64,000 nt of DNA from DTU063 sp001512695 (GCA_049658265.1 JBASOM010000121.1:1-64000); one strand, 5' to 3'. Shown: positions 43,108 through 52,090, numbered from the stretch's first letter. Numbers and translations are program-made. The notes: generated from the letters alone by a model not told the origin.

Positions 43108-43129
43108 CCCATTTTTAGGGAGGTAGAAT

Positions 43130-44602
43130 ATGGAAGACATAGTAATTATTGGAGCAGGCGTAACGGGTTGCTCTATAGCTCGCGAACTGTCAAAGTATGA
43201 TTTGAGCATTACCGTAGTGGAAAAAGAAGAGGATGTGGCGTGCGGTACAAGCAAAGCAAACAGCGCCATAGTCCATGCGGGCTTTGATGCAGCCCCTGGT
43301 ACTTGGAAAGCTAAATTGAATGTTATAGGCAATAGGCTTTTTCCTGCCTTGTGTGAGGAACTTGATGTTCCCTTTGTTATGAACGGTTCTCTAGTAGTCG
43401 CGGTAACCGATGAAGAAGAACAAGCCCTTGAAGAGTTGTTAGAGCGAGGGCGAATTAACGGAGTAGAAAAGCTTCGCATCATCGGAAAAGATGAATTGCT
43501 TGATTTAGAACCAAATCTGAGCCCAAATGTTCGAGGAGCCCTCGATGCTCCAACAGGTGGGCTGGTATGTCCATATGAACTTGTTATAGCTCTTGCTGAA
43601 AATGCCAATCAAAACGGTGTTAAATTCTGGCTAAATGCACCTGTGACGGACATAGAGGTTTTAGAAGACAATAGCTTTTTAGTGAAGACCCCGAAAGGAT
43701 CTATTCAGACCAAATATGTAATAAATGCTGCTGGTCTATTCGCTGATGAAATATCAAAAATGGCTGGAGCAGAAGAGTATTCAATAACTCCAAGAAAGGG
43801 CGAATACCTGATATTTGATAAGCAATTCGGGAACTTGGTAAAAAAGGCCATATTCCCAACGCCAACCAAGATTTCAAAGGGAATACTGGTATGTCCCACC
43901 GTTGATGGCAATATTTTCATTGGTCCTAACTCAAATAACATCGAAGACAAACATGACACCAGCGTAAATGTTCCGGGCATCGAAGAAATCATAGCGGGCG
44001 GAAAAAAACTTGTGCCGGATTTGCCTCTGAAAAATGTAATAACCTCGTTTGCGGGCCTGAGAGCGGTATCAAATACCAATGATTTTATAATCGAGGCTTC
44101 TAAACTGGTGAAGGGCTTTATCAACGTGGGCGGCATTCAATCACCAGGCTTAACATCTGCACCGGCCATAGCTCTCATGGTAAAGGACATCTTGCAGGAA
44201 GAGGGCTTAACCCTAAAGGAAAAAGCAGATTTTATACCGCACAGACCGAAGAAGGTACGGTTTAGAGAAATGAGTAACGAAGAGCGCAGCAAGCTCATCA
44301 AGGAAAACCCCGCATACGGCCGCGTCATCTGTCGCTGTGAAACTGTTACCGAAGGGGAAATTATCGATGCCATAAGGAGACCAGTTGGCGCACGCAGCAT
44401 AGATGCTGTGAAGAGGAGGACTCGTGCAGGCATGGGAAGATGTCAGGGTGGTTTTTGCTCACCAAGAGTACTGGAGATTTTAATGCGCGAACTGGGTGCG
44501 GATGCCATTGATATAACCAAAAAAGGACCAGGTTCTAATATACTAATGGGTCGTATCAAAGAATTTCTACAAAACGAAGGCGGTGACGACAATGATAAAT
44601 AA
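43130..44602 (+). CDS. glpA: Anaerobic glycerol-3-phosphate dehydrogenase, GlpA-type FAD subunit
   Basis: 490 aa. FAD-binding GAGVTG at residues 8-13, a DAO-type oxidase fold and a C-terminal BFD-like [2Fe-2S] domain with C401, C403, C438 and C443 (VICRCETV and GRCQGGFC). It oxidises glycerol-3-phosphate to dihydroxyacetone phosphate. The partner proteins are the next two genes. GGGAGGTAG precedes the ATG, just after the attenuator. Confidence 0.9.
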   Translation: MEDIVIIGAGVTGCSIARELSKYDLSITVVEKEEDVACGTSKANSAIVHAGFDAAPGTWKAKLNVIGNRLFPALCEELDVPFVMNGSLVVAVTDEEEQALEELLERGRINGVEKLRIIGKDELLDLEPNLSPNVRGALDAPTGGLVCPYELVIALAENANQNGVKFWLNAPVTDIEVLEDNSFLVKTPKGSIQTKYVINAAGLFADEISKMAGAEEYSITPRKGEYLIFDKQFGNLVKKAIFPTPTKISKGILVCPTVDGNIFIGPNSNNIEDKHDTSVNVPGIEEIIAGGKKLVPDLPLKNVITSFAGLRAVSNTNDFIIEASKLVKGFINVGGIQSPGLTSAPAIALMVKDILQEEGLTLKEKADFIPHRPKKVRFREMSNEERSKLIKENPAYGRVICRCETVTEGEIIDAIRRPVGARSIDAVKRRTRAGMGRCQGGFCSPRVLEILMRELGADAIDITKKGPGSNILMGRIKEFLQNEGGDDNDK

Positions 44603-45869
44603 GGAACTGGTAGTAATCGGCGGTGGTCCTGCCGGCCTTGCCGCGGCAATCGAAGCGAAAAAGAACGGAGTAGAAGACGTTTTACTAATTGAGCGCGATT
44701 CACGCTTAGGCGGTATCCTGCCACAATGTATTCACAATGGGTTTGGCCTTCATATTTTTAAAGAAGAACTTACCGGTCCTGAATATGCACATAGATTTAT
44801 TGAGGAATTAGAAGATTTAAATATAGAAGTTCTGCTTGATACGATGGTGATTGACCTTAACGAAAATAAACAGCTCACTGCAGTCAACCGCGAAAAGGGA
44901 TTGATGCAGATTCAAGCAGATGCGATAATCCTCACCATGGGATGCAGGGAAAGGACCAGGGGAGCTATTAATATTCCCGGTTTCAGACCCGCAGGGATAT
45001 TTACTGCTGGCACCGCCCAAAGGTTTGTAAATATTGAAGGATACATGCCTGGCAAGGAAATAGTCATTCTAGGTTCCGGTGATATAGGCTTGATCATGGC
45101 ACGACGCTTTACTCTTGAAGGTGCAAAGGTAAAGTGCGTTGCGGAAATCATGCCCTATTCTAATGGGCTTACCCGCAATGTTGTCCAGTGTCTTGAAGAC
45201 TTCGGCATACCCCTTCTTCTGAGCCACACCGTTGTCTACATTCACGGCAATAGCAGGATAGAAGGAGTAACTATCGCCCAGGTAGATGAAAACTTAAAGC
45301 CAATTCCCTCAACCGAGAAATATTATTCTTGCGATACTCTGCTCCTCTCGGTTGGTCTGATTCCGGAAAATGAGCTATCTAAAATGGCGAGCATCAAAAT
45401 TCACGATGTCACCGGTGGACCCGTTGTAAATCAGAGGATGGAAACGTCCGTCCCCGGGATTTTTGCCTGTGGTAATGTAGTTCATGTCCATGACTTGGTG
45501 GATTTCGTGACGATGGAATCGAGACTTGCTGGCCTTGGAGCGGTGGATTACCTTAAAGACAAAATACCATCAGATGAGTATATTTCAGTGTCTGCCGGCC
45601 CGGGAATCAGTTACGTAGTACCCCACTTAGTTGATCCTGAGAAGATTTTGGGTGAAAAACAGAATTTCTTCATGCGCAGCACCAAACCCATGGAAAAAGC
45701 CAGGCTTTTCATAGAATCAGATAAGAATTTGATTCGCACAAGGGTACTTCAACATGTAAGGCCCAGCGAAATGATTAGCATTGAACTGAAAAAAGAAGAC
45801 TTGGCCAATAAAGATTTAAAGAGCCTAAGATTTTTCCTTCAGGAAGAAGGTGTAGCTGATGGAAACTAA
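44592..45869 (+). CDS. FAD/NAD-dependent oxidoreductase, partner of GlpA
   Basis: About 425 aa. Two dinucleotide folds: GGGPAGLAAAIEAKKNG at the N-terminus and VILGSGDIGLIMARRF in the middle, with GCRERTRGAINIPGFRPAG and GLIPENELS. This is a pyridine-nucleotide-disulfide-type protein, not the E. coli GlpB type, and in many Firmicutes it sits between GlpA and a DUF1667 protein. It probably passes electrons between the GlpA flavin and NAD(H) or another carrier. The start is ATG 44592 (GTG 44583 also in frame), overlapping glpA by 11 nt; its 3' end overlaps the DUF1667 gene. Confidence 0.88.
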   Translation: MINKELVVIGGGPAGLAAAIEAKKNGVEDVLLIERDSRLGGILPQCIHNGFGLHIFKEELTGPEYAHRFIEELEDLNIEVLLDTMVIDLNENKQLTAVNREKGLMQIQADAIILTMGCRERTRGAINIPGFRPAGIFTAGTAQRFVNIEGYMPGKEIVILGSGDIGLIMARRFTLEGAKVKCVAEIMPYSNGLTRNVVQCLEDFGIPLLLSHTVVYIHGNSRIEGVTIAQVDENLKPIPSTEKYYSCDTLLLSVGLIPENELSKMASIKIHDVTGGPVVNQRMETSVPGIFACGNVVHVHDLVDFVTMESRLAGLGAVDYLKDKIPSDEYISVSAGPGISYVVPHLVDPEKILGEKQNFFMRSTKPMEKARLFIESDKNLIRTRVLQHVRPSEMISIELKKEDLANKDLKSLRFFLQEEGVADGN

Positions 45870-46212
45870 GAAGATAACATGTATAGTATGCCCAAAAGGT
45901 TGTCAAATTCAAGTTAAGCTTAATAATGGCGAAATTGTCAGCATAGAAGGTTACGAATGCAAACGTGGAATTGATTATGCAAAAAATGAAGTTTTAGATC
46001 CAAGAAGAACCCTTACCACCACCTTAAAGCTTTCCACCGGTGGGGTCCTACCTGTGAGGACAAAAGAACCAATCCCCAAAAAATTGCTGAAAAAAGCCAT
46101 GCTTGAAACGAAAGATATTATAGTTGAGCCCCCCGTTAAAGTGGGAGATGTTGTAGTTGAGGATATTGCGGGGACGGGGATCGATTTAATAGCAACAGGA
46201 AATGTCGAATGA
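45859..46212 (+). CDS. DUF1667 protein, third GlpA-complex component
   Basis: 117 aa. N-terminal cysteines CIVCPKGC and C35 (GYECKRG) are the DUF1667 signature and look like an Fe-S site, corresponding in position to the role of GlpC in E. coli. The remainder is a small beta-rich domain (LPVRTKEPIPKKLLKKAM). It overlaps the preceding gene by 11 nt, so the three proteins are made together. Confidence 0.88.
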   Translation: METKKITCIVCPKGCQIQVKLNNGEIVSIEGYECKRGIDYAKNEVLDPRRTLTTTLKLSTGGVLPVRTKEPIPKKLLKKAMLETKDIIVEPPVKVGDVVVEDIAGTGIDLIATGNVE

Positions 46213-46246
46213 TAGTAATAAAGGCAGAGTGAAAGGGTGAAAAGCC

Positions 46247-47926
46247 ATGCTTCAAAAGGATGCCGTCTTTACCCATCCTAAAGGAATGCATATCAGAGCT
46301 GCTGCCATGTTGGTCAATAAAGCACACGAGATTGAGAGCACGATGGGAACGAGTATATATATACGCAACGAGTCCGGAAGAGAAGTGCCGGCTACTGCTC
46401 TGATGGCTATTCACTCCCTTAACATTAAGCCCGGAGAACGCATTACAATAGTAGCAAAAGGGCCAAAAGTAGATGAGGCGATAGAAAGTGTTGAAGAACT
46501 CTTTAGACGCGATCTATTGCCTCAGAGCCCTATTGAATTAGAACAGGTTGATGACATATTGGAGAAAAACACTATAAAAGCAGACAAGATCTTTGACAGC
46601 GTAGGCCTGGGCATTATAGTTACCAATAAGACAGGCGCCGTAATTTTATGCAATCGAATTGTCGAAGAATTAATGGGCATAGACAAAAATCATATTTTAG
46701 GCTGCAATAACATACAAGATATAATTCCAGGCATCGATTTGACTACCACATCATCTATCGGTAGTGGAATATTTCGCTTGGATGACAACACCAGGAGCAA
46801 TCTGGCATCTACCGACATAAACCCAATATTTATAGATGGGGAAATAGCCGGCTATACAATTGTATTTAACAAAGACGTCTCCACTGCCGAAAGCTTTTCA
46901 CCGGAATATACCTTAGAGATATCTCCGACCAAAGATTTATTAATAGAACAAAAGAAGAGAATGGAATTTAACGAAGCCTTTAGTGATATAATAGGTCGCA
47001 GTGAGAAGTTTGCGGTGGTGCTGGATATAGCTTTTAAGGCTGCCAAGACCTCATCGACAATCCTCATACAGGGAGAAAGTGGCACAGGTAAAGAACTGGT
47101 CGCTAAGGCCATACACCGTGCCAGCAGCCGCCGCAATGGCCCTTTTATCAAGGTAAACTGCCCCGGCATACCGGCAACTCTGATGGAGAGCGAACTTTTC
47201 GGACATGAAAGGGGGGCTTTTACCGGGGCAATTTTCCAAAAAATAGGTAAGTTTGAACTTGCAAATGGAGGCACAATTTTTTTGGATGAAATCGGTGAAT
47301 TAGACAAAAACCTGCAGTCCAAACTATTAAGAGTCTTGCAAGAGCGAGAATTTGAAAGAGTTGGCGGAAACGAGGTATTAAAAACCGATGTGAGAGTTGT
47401 TGCGGCAACCAATAGAAATTTGAAAGAAATGGTAGAGAGAGACGAATTTCGAGAAGACCTTTATTACCGTCTCAATGTAGTGCCGATCGTGCTGCCGAGT
47501 TTAAGGGAAAGAAAAGACGACATTCCGCTTCTTGTGGAGCATTTTTTGGAAAAGCTCTGCAGAAAGCTTGGCAAAAAGGAAAAGACAATTACAAAAAGAG
47601 CTATGGGGTATTTGTACAACTACGACTGGCCGGGCAATGTTCGGGAACTGGAGAATATTATAGAGCGGATGATAAACCTATCCGACAGTGACGTAATTGA
47701 CATTTGGGACTTGCCATCTCATGTAACCGGAAAAGCCATGGAAAAAAAAGCGAGCCTTATAAATTTAGACTTAGATGGAGAACTGGCTACTTATGACGAG
47801 TACGATAAAGCAATAATAAAAACGGCTTTAAAAAAGTACAAAAGTTTCAACGCAGCTGGCAAAGCCCTGGGCTTAACGCATAAAACTGTGGCTGCAAAAG
47901 CGAGAAAGTACGGTCTTGTAAAATAA
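46247..47926 (+). CDS. Sigma-54 activator with HPr-like, PAS and AAA+ domains
   Basis: 559 aa. Residues 1-90 are an HPr-like domain: HPKGMHIRAAAMLV, with H15 and R17 at the PTS phosphorylation site. The Ser46 of HPr is replaced (A51 here), so HPr kinase control is lost. A PAS domain follows at about 115-215 (FDSVGLGIIVTNKTG). The AAA+ domain has Walker A GESGTGKE, the sigma-54 contact loop GAFTGA and Walker B GTIFLDEIGE. The C-terminus is a Fis-type HTH (FNAAGKALGLTHKTVAAKARKYG). It should activate the two sigma-54 promoters of this locus, with phosphorylation of H15 as a likely input from the PTS/DhaM system; target and input are inferred. Confidence 0.9.
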   Translation: MLQKDAVFTHPKGMHIRAAAMLVNKAHEIESTMGTSIYIRNESGREVPATALMAIHSLNIKPGERITIVAKGPKVDEAIESVEELFRRDLLPQSPIELEQVDDILEKNTIKADKIFDSVGLGIIVTNKTGAVILCNRIVEELMGIDKNHILGCNNIQDIIPGIDLTTTSSIGSGIFRLDDNTRSNLASTDINPIFIDGEIAGYTIVFNKDVSTAESFSPEYTLEISPTKDLLIEQKKRMEFNEAFSDIIGRSEKFAVVLDIAFKAAKTSSTILIQGESGTGKELVAKAIHRASSRRNGPFIKVNCPGIPATLMESELFGHERGAFTGAIFQKIGKFELANGGTIFLDEIGELDKNLQSKLLRVLQEREFERVGGNEVLKTDVRVVAATNRNLKEMVERDEFREDLYYRLNVVPIVLPSLRERKDDIPLLVEHFLEKLCRKLGKKEKTITKRAMGYLYNYDWPGNVRELENIIERMINLSDSDVIDIWDLPSHVTGKAMEKKASLINLDLDGELATYDEYDKAIIKTALKKYKSFNAAGKALGLTHKTVAAKARKYGLVK

Positions 47927-47949
47927 AATATTAAAAAGGGGGCTGTTGG

Positions 47950-49686
47950 ATGGCAAATTCCGGGAAAAGTATTGACAAAGTGTCCCCCGCTTCTCAAAGC
48001 GAAATACTGAGATTAAGCGAAGAGCTGGGCTATGATGCCCATGAGATTAAATGGGTGGTTGCACAAAACACTGAAACCATAAGAAATCTAGTGAAGGTAA
48101 TAGAAACGATATCATCTCATTCCCAAGAAATCAGTGCAAATACAGCTAGCGGTTCGGAGCAGCTCAACAACCTGTCTCGATTAGCAGAAAATTTAAGAGA
48201 AACTGCATCTTCTGTAGCAAGTATATCAAGGGACTATTTAAGCAAAGTAAAAGAAGGCAGCTTAGCAATAAGCGATGTAGAGACAGCCTTGGAACAGGTA
48301 ACTGCAGAAATTGACAAGTCCTCCGACGAAGTAGAGACCTTACTTGAACTTACAAAACAAGTAAAGGGCTTTGTAGATTTTATAAAGCACATTGCGCAGC
48401 AGACAAATCTCCTTGCACTAAACGCTGCAATTGAAGCTGCGAGAGCAGGTGAAGCTGGACGGGGATTCAGCGTTGTTGCTGCTGAAATCAGAAAACTTGC
48501 CGAGAGGAGTAAGGATAAAGCTCAAGAAATACACAAAACTGCTGAACTCATAGACGATGGCATCAGTAGAGCGTGTCGCATTTCTAAAGATGGGGCAGTA
48601 AGCCTTAAAAATCTAAAATCCAAGATGCAATTGGGAAAAGATGTGATGGAAGGCGCTGTTGCCGCCTTTGAGGATATATCGGAGCTTAACAGCAATCTGC
48701 TGGATTCTTCAGCAAATCAGGCGAAGTCTACACAGTATCTGGCAGATATTTTCGCATCTTTTTCAGAAAAAACAGCATCTACAGCCGACTCCACCATAGA
48801 AGTGGCGTACCTGATAAAAGACCAGGAAAAACAAAACGAACAGCTTCTCAATATTGCTGATAATTTAGTTGACAAAGTATATTCATTGCAAAAGCAATCC
48901 ACCAGTTTAAAGAAGAAAGAGGAGATAATTTTTGGAATAAATCCTGCCCTCAGCCCTGAAATTATAAAATCATTGTACCTTCCTGTGATAAAAACCGTTT
49001 GTAAAAAAGTTGGCCTCATACCTAGAGTCTTGGTCGCCACTGATTACGATGCCCTTGCCAATAGTTTGATAGACGGGATTGTAGATGTGGGTTGGTTTTC
49101 GCCCTTAGCCTATGTCAATGCGAAAAACAAGGCAGCGGTTATTCCCTTGGTTACTCCAATTGTAAATGGTGCTCCTGATTACTTGGGATATATTATCACC
49201 AATAGAGAATCGGGAATAACCGATTTGAAAGATGTCAGAGGAGAGCGTATGGCCTTTGTGGACCCAAAATCTGCTTCGGGATATGCATATCCCAGGCTTA
49301 TCCTAAAGAAGGCAGGCATAGACCCCGAAAGGGATTTAAAAGAGCAGCTCTTTCTTGGAACGCACAGCAATGTAGTTCAAGCAGTGATATCGGGATCGGT
49401 TAGAGTAGGTGCTACCTACTCGGAAGCCATCGATGATGCGAAGAGTCGCGGCCTTGAAGTGGACAAACTTGTTTATCTGGCCCAGACCGACCCGATACCT
49501 AAGGATTGCATAGCGGCACGGCCGGGCTTTGATAGGGAATTGTGCGAAAAGCTCAAGAATGCTTTTTTGAAATATGAGGATATAGGCCTCTTGGATAAGC
49601 ATAAAAGTTCTGTGATAAACGGTTTTGTCATTGCCAGTGATGAGAATTATGACATAATTCGAGAAGTGTTAAGAGACGCTGGTTGA
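47950..49686 (+). CDS. Soluble chemoreceptor fused to a PhnD-like binding domain
   Basis: 578 aa. Residues about 40-310 form a long coiled-coil methyl-accepting signalling domain with the conserved tip HIAQQTNLLALNAAIEAARA and GRGFSVVAAEIRKLAERS. Residues about 325-578 are a phosphate/phosphonate (PhnD)-type periplasmic binding fold (DVGWFSPLAYVNAKN, DPKSASGYAYPRLILKKAG, GATYSEAIDDA). There is no signal peptide or membrane segment, so a fold that is usually outside the cell would sense a cytosolic ligand. It stands between the sigma-54 activator and dhaK, so a phosphorylated C3 compound is a plausible ligand; this is inference. No che genes are in the window. Confidence 0.88.
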   Translation: MANSGKSIDKVSPASQSEILRLSEELGYDAHEIKWVVAQNTETIRNLVKVIETISSHSQEISANTASGSEQLNNLSRLAENLRETASSVASISRDYLSKVKEGSLAISDVETALEQVTAEIDKSSDEVETLLELTKQVKGFVDFIKHIAQQTNLLALNAAIEAARAGEAGRGFSVVAAEIRKLAERSKDKAQEIHKTAELIDDGISRACRISKDGAVSLKNLKSKMQLGKDVMEGAVAAFEDISELNSNLLDSSANQAKSTQYLADIFASFSEKTASTADSTIEVAYLIKDQEKQNEQLLNIADNLVDKVYSLQKQSTSLKKKEEIIFGINPALSPEIIKSLYLPVIKTVCKKVGLIPRVLVATDYDALANSLIDGIVDVGWFSPLAYVNAKNKAAVIPLVTPIVNGAPDYLGYIITNRESGITDLKDVRGERMAFVDPKSASGYAYPRLILKKAGIDPERDLKEQLFLGTHSNVVQAVISGSVRVGATYSEAIDDAKSRGLEVDKLVYLAQTDPIPKDCIAARPGFDRELCEKLKNAFLKYEDIGLLDKHKSSVINGFVIASDENYDIIREVLRDAG

Positions 49687-49692
49687 TAGAAA

Positions 49693-49723
49693 TTACCAAC
49701 TATTATTTTGAAATATCTCAAAA
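49693..49723 (+). promoter_or_regulatory. Possible activator sites upstream of dhaK
   Basis: TTACCAA (49693-49699) also occurs in the dyad upstream of glpP (as its complement). TTTTGA-N6-TCAAAA (49706-49723) is a perfect dyad about 65 bp before the predicted start site. Either could bind the HPr-PAS-AAA+ activator; weak evidence. Confidence 0.3.
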
Positions 49724-49752
49724 AAACCGTGTATTACAGTTATTTAGGATAT

Positions 49753-49768
49753 TGGCACGATTTTTGCT
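49753..49768 (+). promoter_or_regulatory. Sigma-54 (-24/-12) promoter of dhaKLM
   Basis: TGGCACG-ATTT-TTGCT at 49753-49768, a perfect match to the sigma-54 consensus. The predicted start is about 49780, some 27 nt before the dhaK ATG with its AGGAGG site. Confidence 0.92.
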
Positions 49769-49806
49769 TTATTATCAATGCAAGATTATCTTTTAGGAGG
49801 GATTTC

Positions 49807-50805
49807 ATGAAAAAGATTATTAACAGTCCTGAAGAAGTAGTACAGGAAATGCTGGAGGGTATGGCAGCAGCATATCCGCAGTACGTTCGCAAACTGGAAG
49901 GTTTCGAAGTTATGGTAAGGGCTGATGCTCCAGTAAAAGGTAAGGTTGCATTGGTATCCGGCGGTGGCAGTGGCCACGAACCGTCTCATGCAGGCTTTGT
50001 AGGAAAGGGCATGCTAGATGCCGGAGTAGCCGGCGCTGTGTTTACCTCACCTACTCCAGACCAGGTTTTCGAAGCCATTAAAGCCGTTGACGGCGGTGCG
50101 GGTGTCCTGCTGATCATCAAGAACTACACCGGTGACATTATGAACTTTGAAATGGCAGGAGAAATGGCAGAAGCTGAGGGAATAAAAGTTGCCAGCGTAG
50201 TAGTAAACGATGACGTTGCGGTGGAAGACAGCCTTTATACCACTGGCAGGCGCGGAATTGCGGGAACGGTATTTGTCCATAAAATTGCAGGAGCCAAGGC
50301 CGAAGCCGGTGGGACATTGGAAGAGGTCAAGGCTGTTGCTGAAAAAGTCATTGCAAATACAAGAAGTATGGGAATGGCCCTCACCCCATGCATAGTGCCT
50401 GCAGCAGGCAAGCCCACCTTTACACTTGGCGAAGACGAAATGGAAATCGGAATGGGCATTCACGGCGAGCCGGGCACAAAGCGCACACATATCATGAAGG
50501 CTGATGAACTGGTAGATCACTTGATGGAAAAGATAGTGAATGACCTTCCCTACGAATCCGGAGATGAAGTGGCTGTTATGATCAACGGCCTCGGCGCAAC
50601 ACCTTTGATGGAACAGTTTATAATGAATCGCCGGGTAAGCCAGATATTAAATGAAAAAGGAATAAAAGTTTATAGGACCTTTGTAGGAGAATTCATGACT
50701 TCTATTGAAATGGCGGGAGCTTCAATTACCCTGTTGAAATTAGACGACGAGTTAAAAGAGCTATTAGATGCACAGGCCGATACACCTGCTTTTAGACAAC
50801 TCTGA
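49807..50805 (+). CDS. dhaK: PTS-dependent dihydroxyacetone kinase, DhaK subunit
   Basis: About 332 aa. DhaK binds dihydroxyacetone covalently through a His; H219 in MGIHGEPGTKRTHI is that residue. Substrate-site segments SGGGSGHEPSHAGFVG and KNYTGDIMNFEMA are present. The phosphoryl group comes from DhaL-ADP/ATP and ultimately from DhaM. The start is ATG 49807; the frame upstream to 49708 runs through the promoter and is rejected. Confidence 0.96.
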   Translation: MKKIINSPEEVVQEMLEGMAAAYPQYVRKLEGFEVMVRADAPVKGKVALVSGGGSGHEPSHAGFVGKGMLDAGVAGAVFTSPTPDQVFEAIKAVDGGAGVLLIIKNYTGDIMNFEMAGEMAEAEGIKVASVVVNDDVAVEDSLYTTGRRGIAGTVFVHKIAGAKAEAGGTLEEVKAVAEKVIANTRSMGMALTPCIVPAAGKPTFTLGEDEMEIGMGIHGEPGTKRTHIMKADELVDHLMEKIVNDLPYESGDEVAVMINGLGATPLMEQFIMNRRVSQILNEKGIKVYRTFVGEFMTSIEMAGASITLLKLDDELKELLDAQADTPAFRQL

Positions 50806-50831
50806 TACATCTGTTGAAAGGGGACTTAAAT

Positions 50832-51458
50832 GTGGCTGTAAACAGTGCAAAACTAATTGAAATCTTAAACCTTATTGCAAATGATATACATGCAAACAAA
50901 GATTTTTTGACAGAACTTGACTCAGCCATCGGCGATGCCGACCATGGTATAAACATGTCAAAAGGATTCAAAGCCGTCACCGAAAAGATTGCCGCAATGG
51001 GCGACAAGGATTGTGGCAGTATTTTAAAAACGGTAGGCATGACACTGGTTTCGACGGTAGGGGGTGCTTCAGGACCATTGTACGGTACTGCCTTTATGCG
51101 GGCAGGCCAGGCAATAGGTTCTAAAACGGAACTGGGTTTTGAAGACCTGTTGGTGACACTTGAAGCAGCCTTGGAAGGCATAAAAATGCGGGGGAAGGCT
51201 GTAAAAGGCGAAAAAACTATAGTAGACGCCTTGGAACCTGCAGTTGAAGCATTAAAGTCTTCTCCAACCATAGATATAAATCTTATGGAAGAGGCTGTGA
51301 AGGCAGCGGAAGCTGGCGTAGAGTATACTAAGGGCATCATCGCCAAAAAAGGGAGAGCCAGCTACTTAGGTGAAAGAAGCATAGGTCATCAAGACCCGGG
51401 AGCCACTTCCTGCCACATCATGCTGACGGCAATTCTCAAAGGCATCAAGGATAGCTGA
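50832..51458 (+). CDS. dhaL: Dihydroxyacetone kinase, DhaL (ADP-binding) subunit
   Basis: About 208 aa all-helical nucleotide-binding subunit. The Mg-binding aspartates D30, D35 and D37 lie in ELDSAIGDADHG, and the C-terminal GRASYLGERSIGHQDPGATS motif is complete. The start is GTG 50832, following AAAGGGG; TTG 50814 is also in frame. It lies 26 nt after dhaK. Confidence 0.95.
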   Translation: MAVNSAKLIEILNLIANDIHANKDFLTELDSAIGDADHGINMSKGFKAVTEKIAAMGDKDCGSILKTVGMTLVSTVGGASGPLYGTAFMRAGQAIGSKTELGFEDLLVTLEAALEGIKMRGKAVKGEKTIVDALEPAVEALKSSPTIDINLMEEAVKAAEAGVEYTKGIIAKKGRASYLGERSIGHQDPGATSCHIMLTAILKGIKDS

Positions 51459-51484
51459 CTGCTACGCTGGAATGGGGTGATGCG

Positions 51485-51880
51485 TTGGTCGGTATAGTTT
51501 TAGTCTCACATAGCAAAAAGATGGCCGAAGGTGCTAAGGAAATTATTACTCAAATGATAGGAGAAAAAATAAAAATTGAAGTGGCCGCCGGAACGGCAGA
51601 CAATAGGCTTGGAACCGATGCCTTATTGATCGGACAAAAAGTATTAGAGGTATTTGACGGTGATGGGGTGTTAGTTATCCCTGATCTGGGCAGTGCGGTG
51701 ATGAGTTCGGAAATGGCAATTGAAAGCCTGGAAGAGCCAGCCAGGTCGGCTACCATGATGGCGGATTCACCCTTCTTTGAAGGAGCAATTGCCGCTGCCA
51801 TGGAGGCGAGTTTCGGGAAAAGCATCGAGGAGGTAAAAAAGGCGGCCGAAAATACAAGAGGCATGAAGAAAATAGCATAA
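51485..51880 (+). CDS. dhaM: Dihydroxyacetone kinase phosphotransfer subunit DhaM (EIIA type)
   Basis: 131 aa, a single EIIA-mannose-like domain with phospho-accepting H9 (IVLVSHS) and LVIPDLGSAVMSSEMAIE. It lacks the HPr and EI-like domains fused to E. coli DhaM, so it needs EI and HPr from elsewhere. The HPr-like domain of the activator at 46247 may tap the same phosphate flow. The start is TTG 51485 with GGGGTGA. Confidence 0.95.
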   Translation: MVGIVLVSHSKKMAEGAKEIITQMIGEKIKIEVAAGTADNRLGTDALLIGQKVLEVFDGDGVLVIPDLGSAVMSSEMAIESLEEPARSATMMADSPFFEGAIAAAMEASFGKSIEEVKKAAENTRGMKKIA

Positions 51881-51927
51881 AAAAAGAGAATTAGCCACTC
51901 CCTGTTAGAGACAATGGCAGAATTATG

Positions 51928-51964
51928 ATGACGTCAATGAAGTTTATTGACGTCATTTTTTTTG
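51928..51964 (+). terminator. Terminator of dhaKLM
   Basis: A perfect 11-bp stem (51928-51938 with 51946-51956), 7-nt loop, then nine T residues. Confidence 0.93.
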
Positions 51965-51979
51965 GGATCCCATGCCTAA

Positions 51980-52090
51980 AGGATACAATTTGATGGCTTA
52001 TTCATAGGTCGAAGTGCATGGGAACCAGAAAACTTCAACAAGATCATTCGCCAAGTACTGCCGGTGTTTTTAAAAAGGCACAAATCTTAA
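51980..52090 (+). pseudogene. Relic of a triose-phosphate isomerase-type gene (C-terminus only)
   Basis: The frame ending at TAA 52088-52090 reads FDGLFIGRSAWEPENFNKII and then RQVLPVFLKRHKS. DGLFIGRSAW is the phosphate-binding C-terminal motif of triose-phosphate isomerases and their sugar-isomerase relatives. Only about 36 codons remain; a stop at 51977-51979 and the dhaM terminator lie directly upstream. A terminator follows at once, as expected for a true gene end. Such isomerase genes accompany dha/glycerol kinase operons elsewhere. Most likely the 5' part was deleted. Confidence 0.75.
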
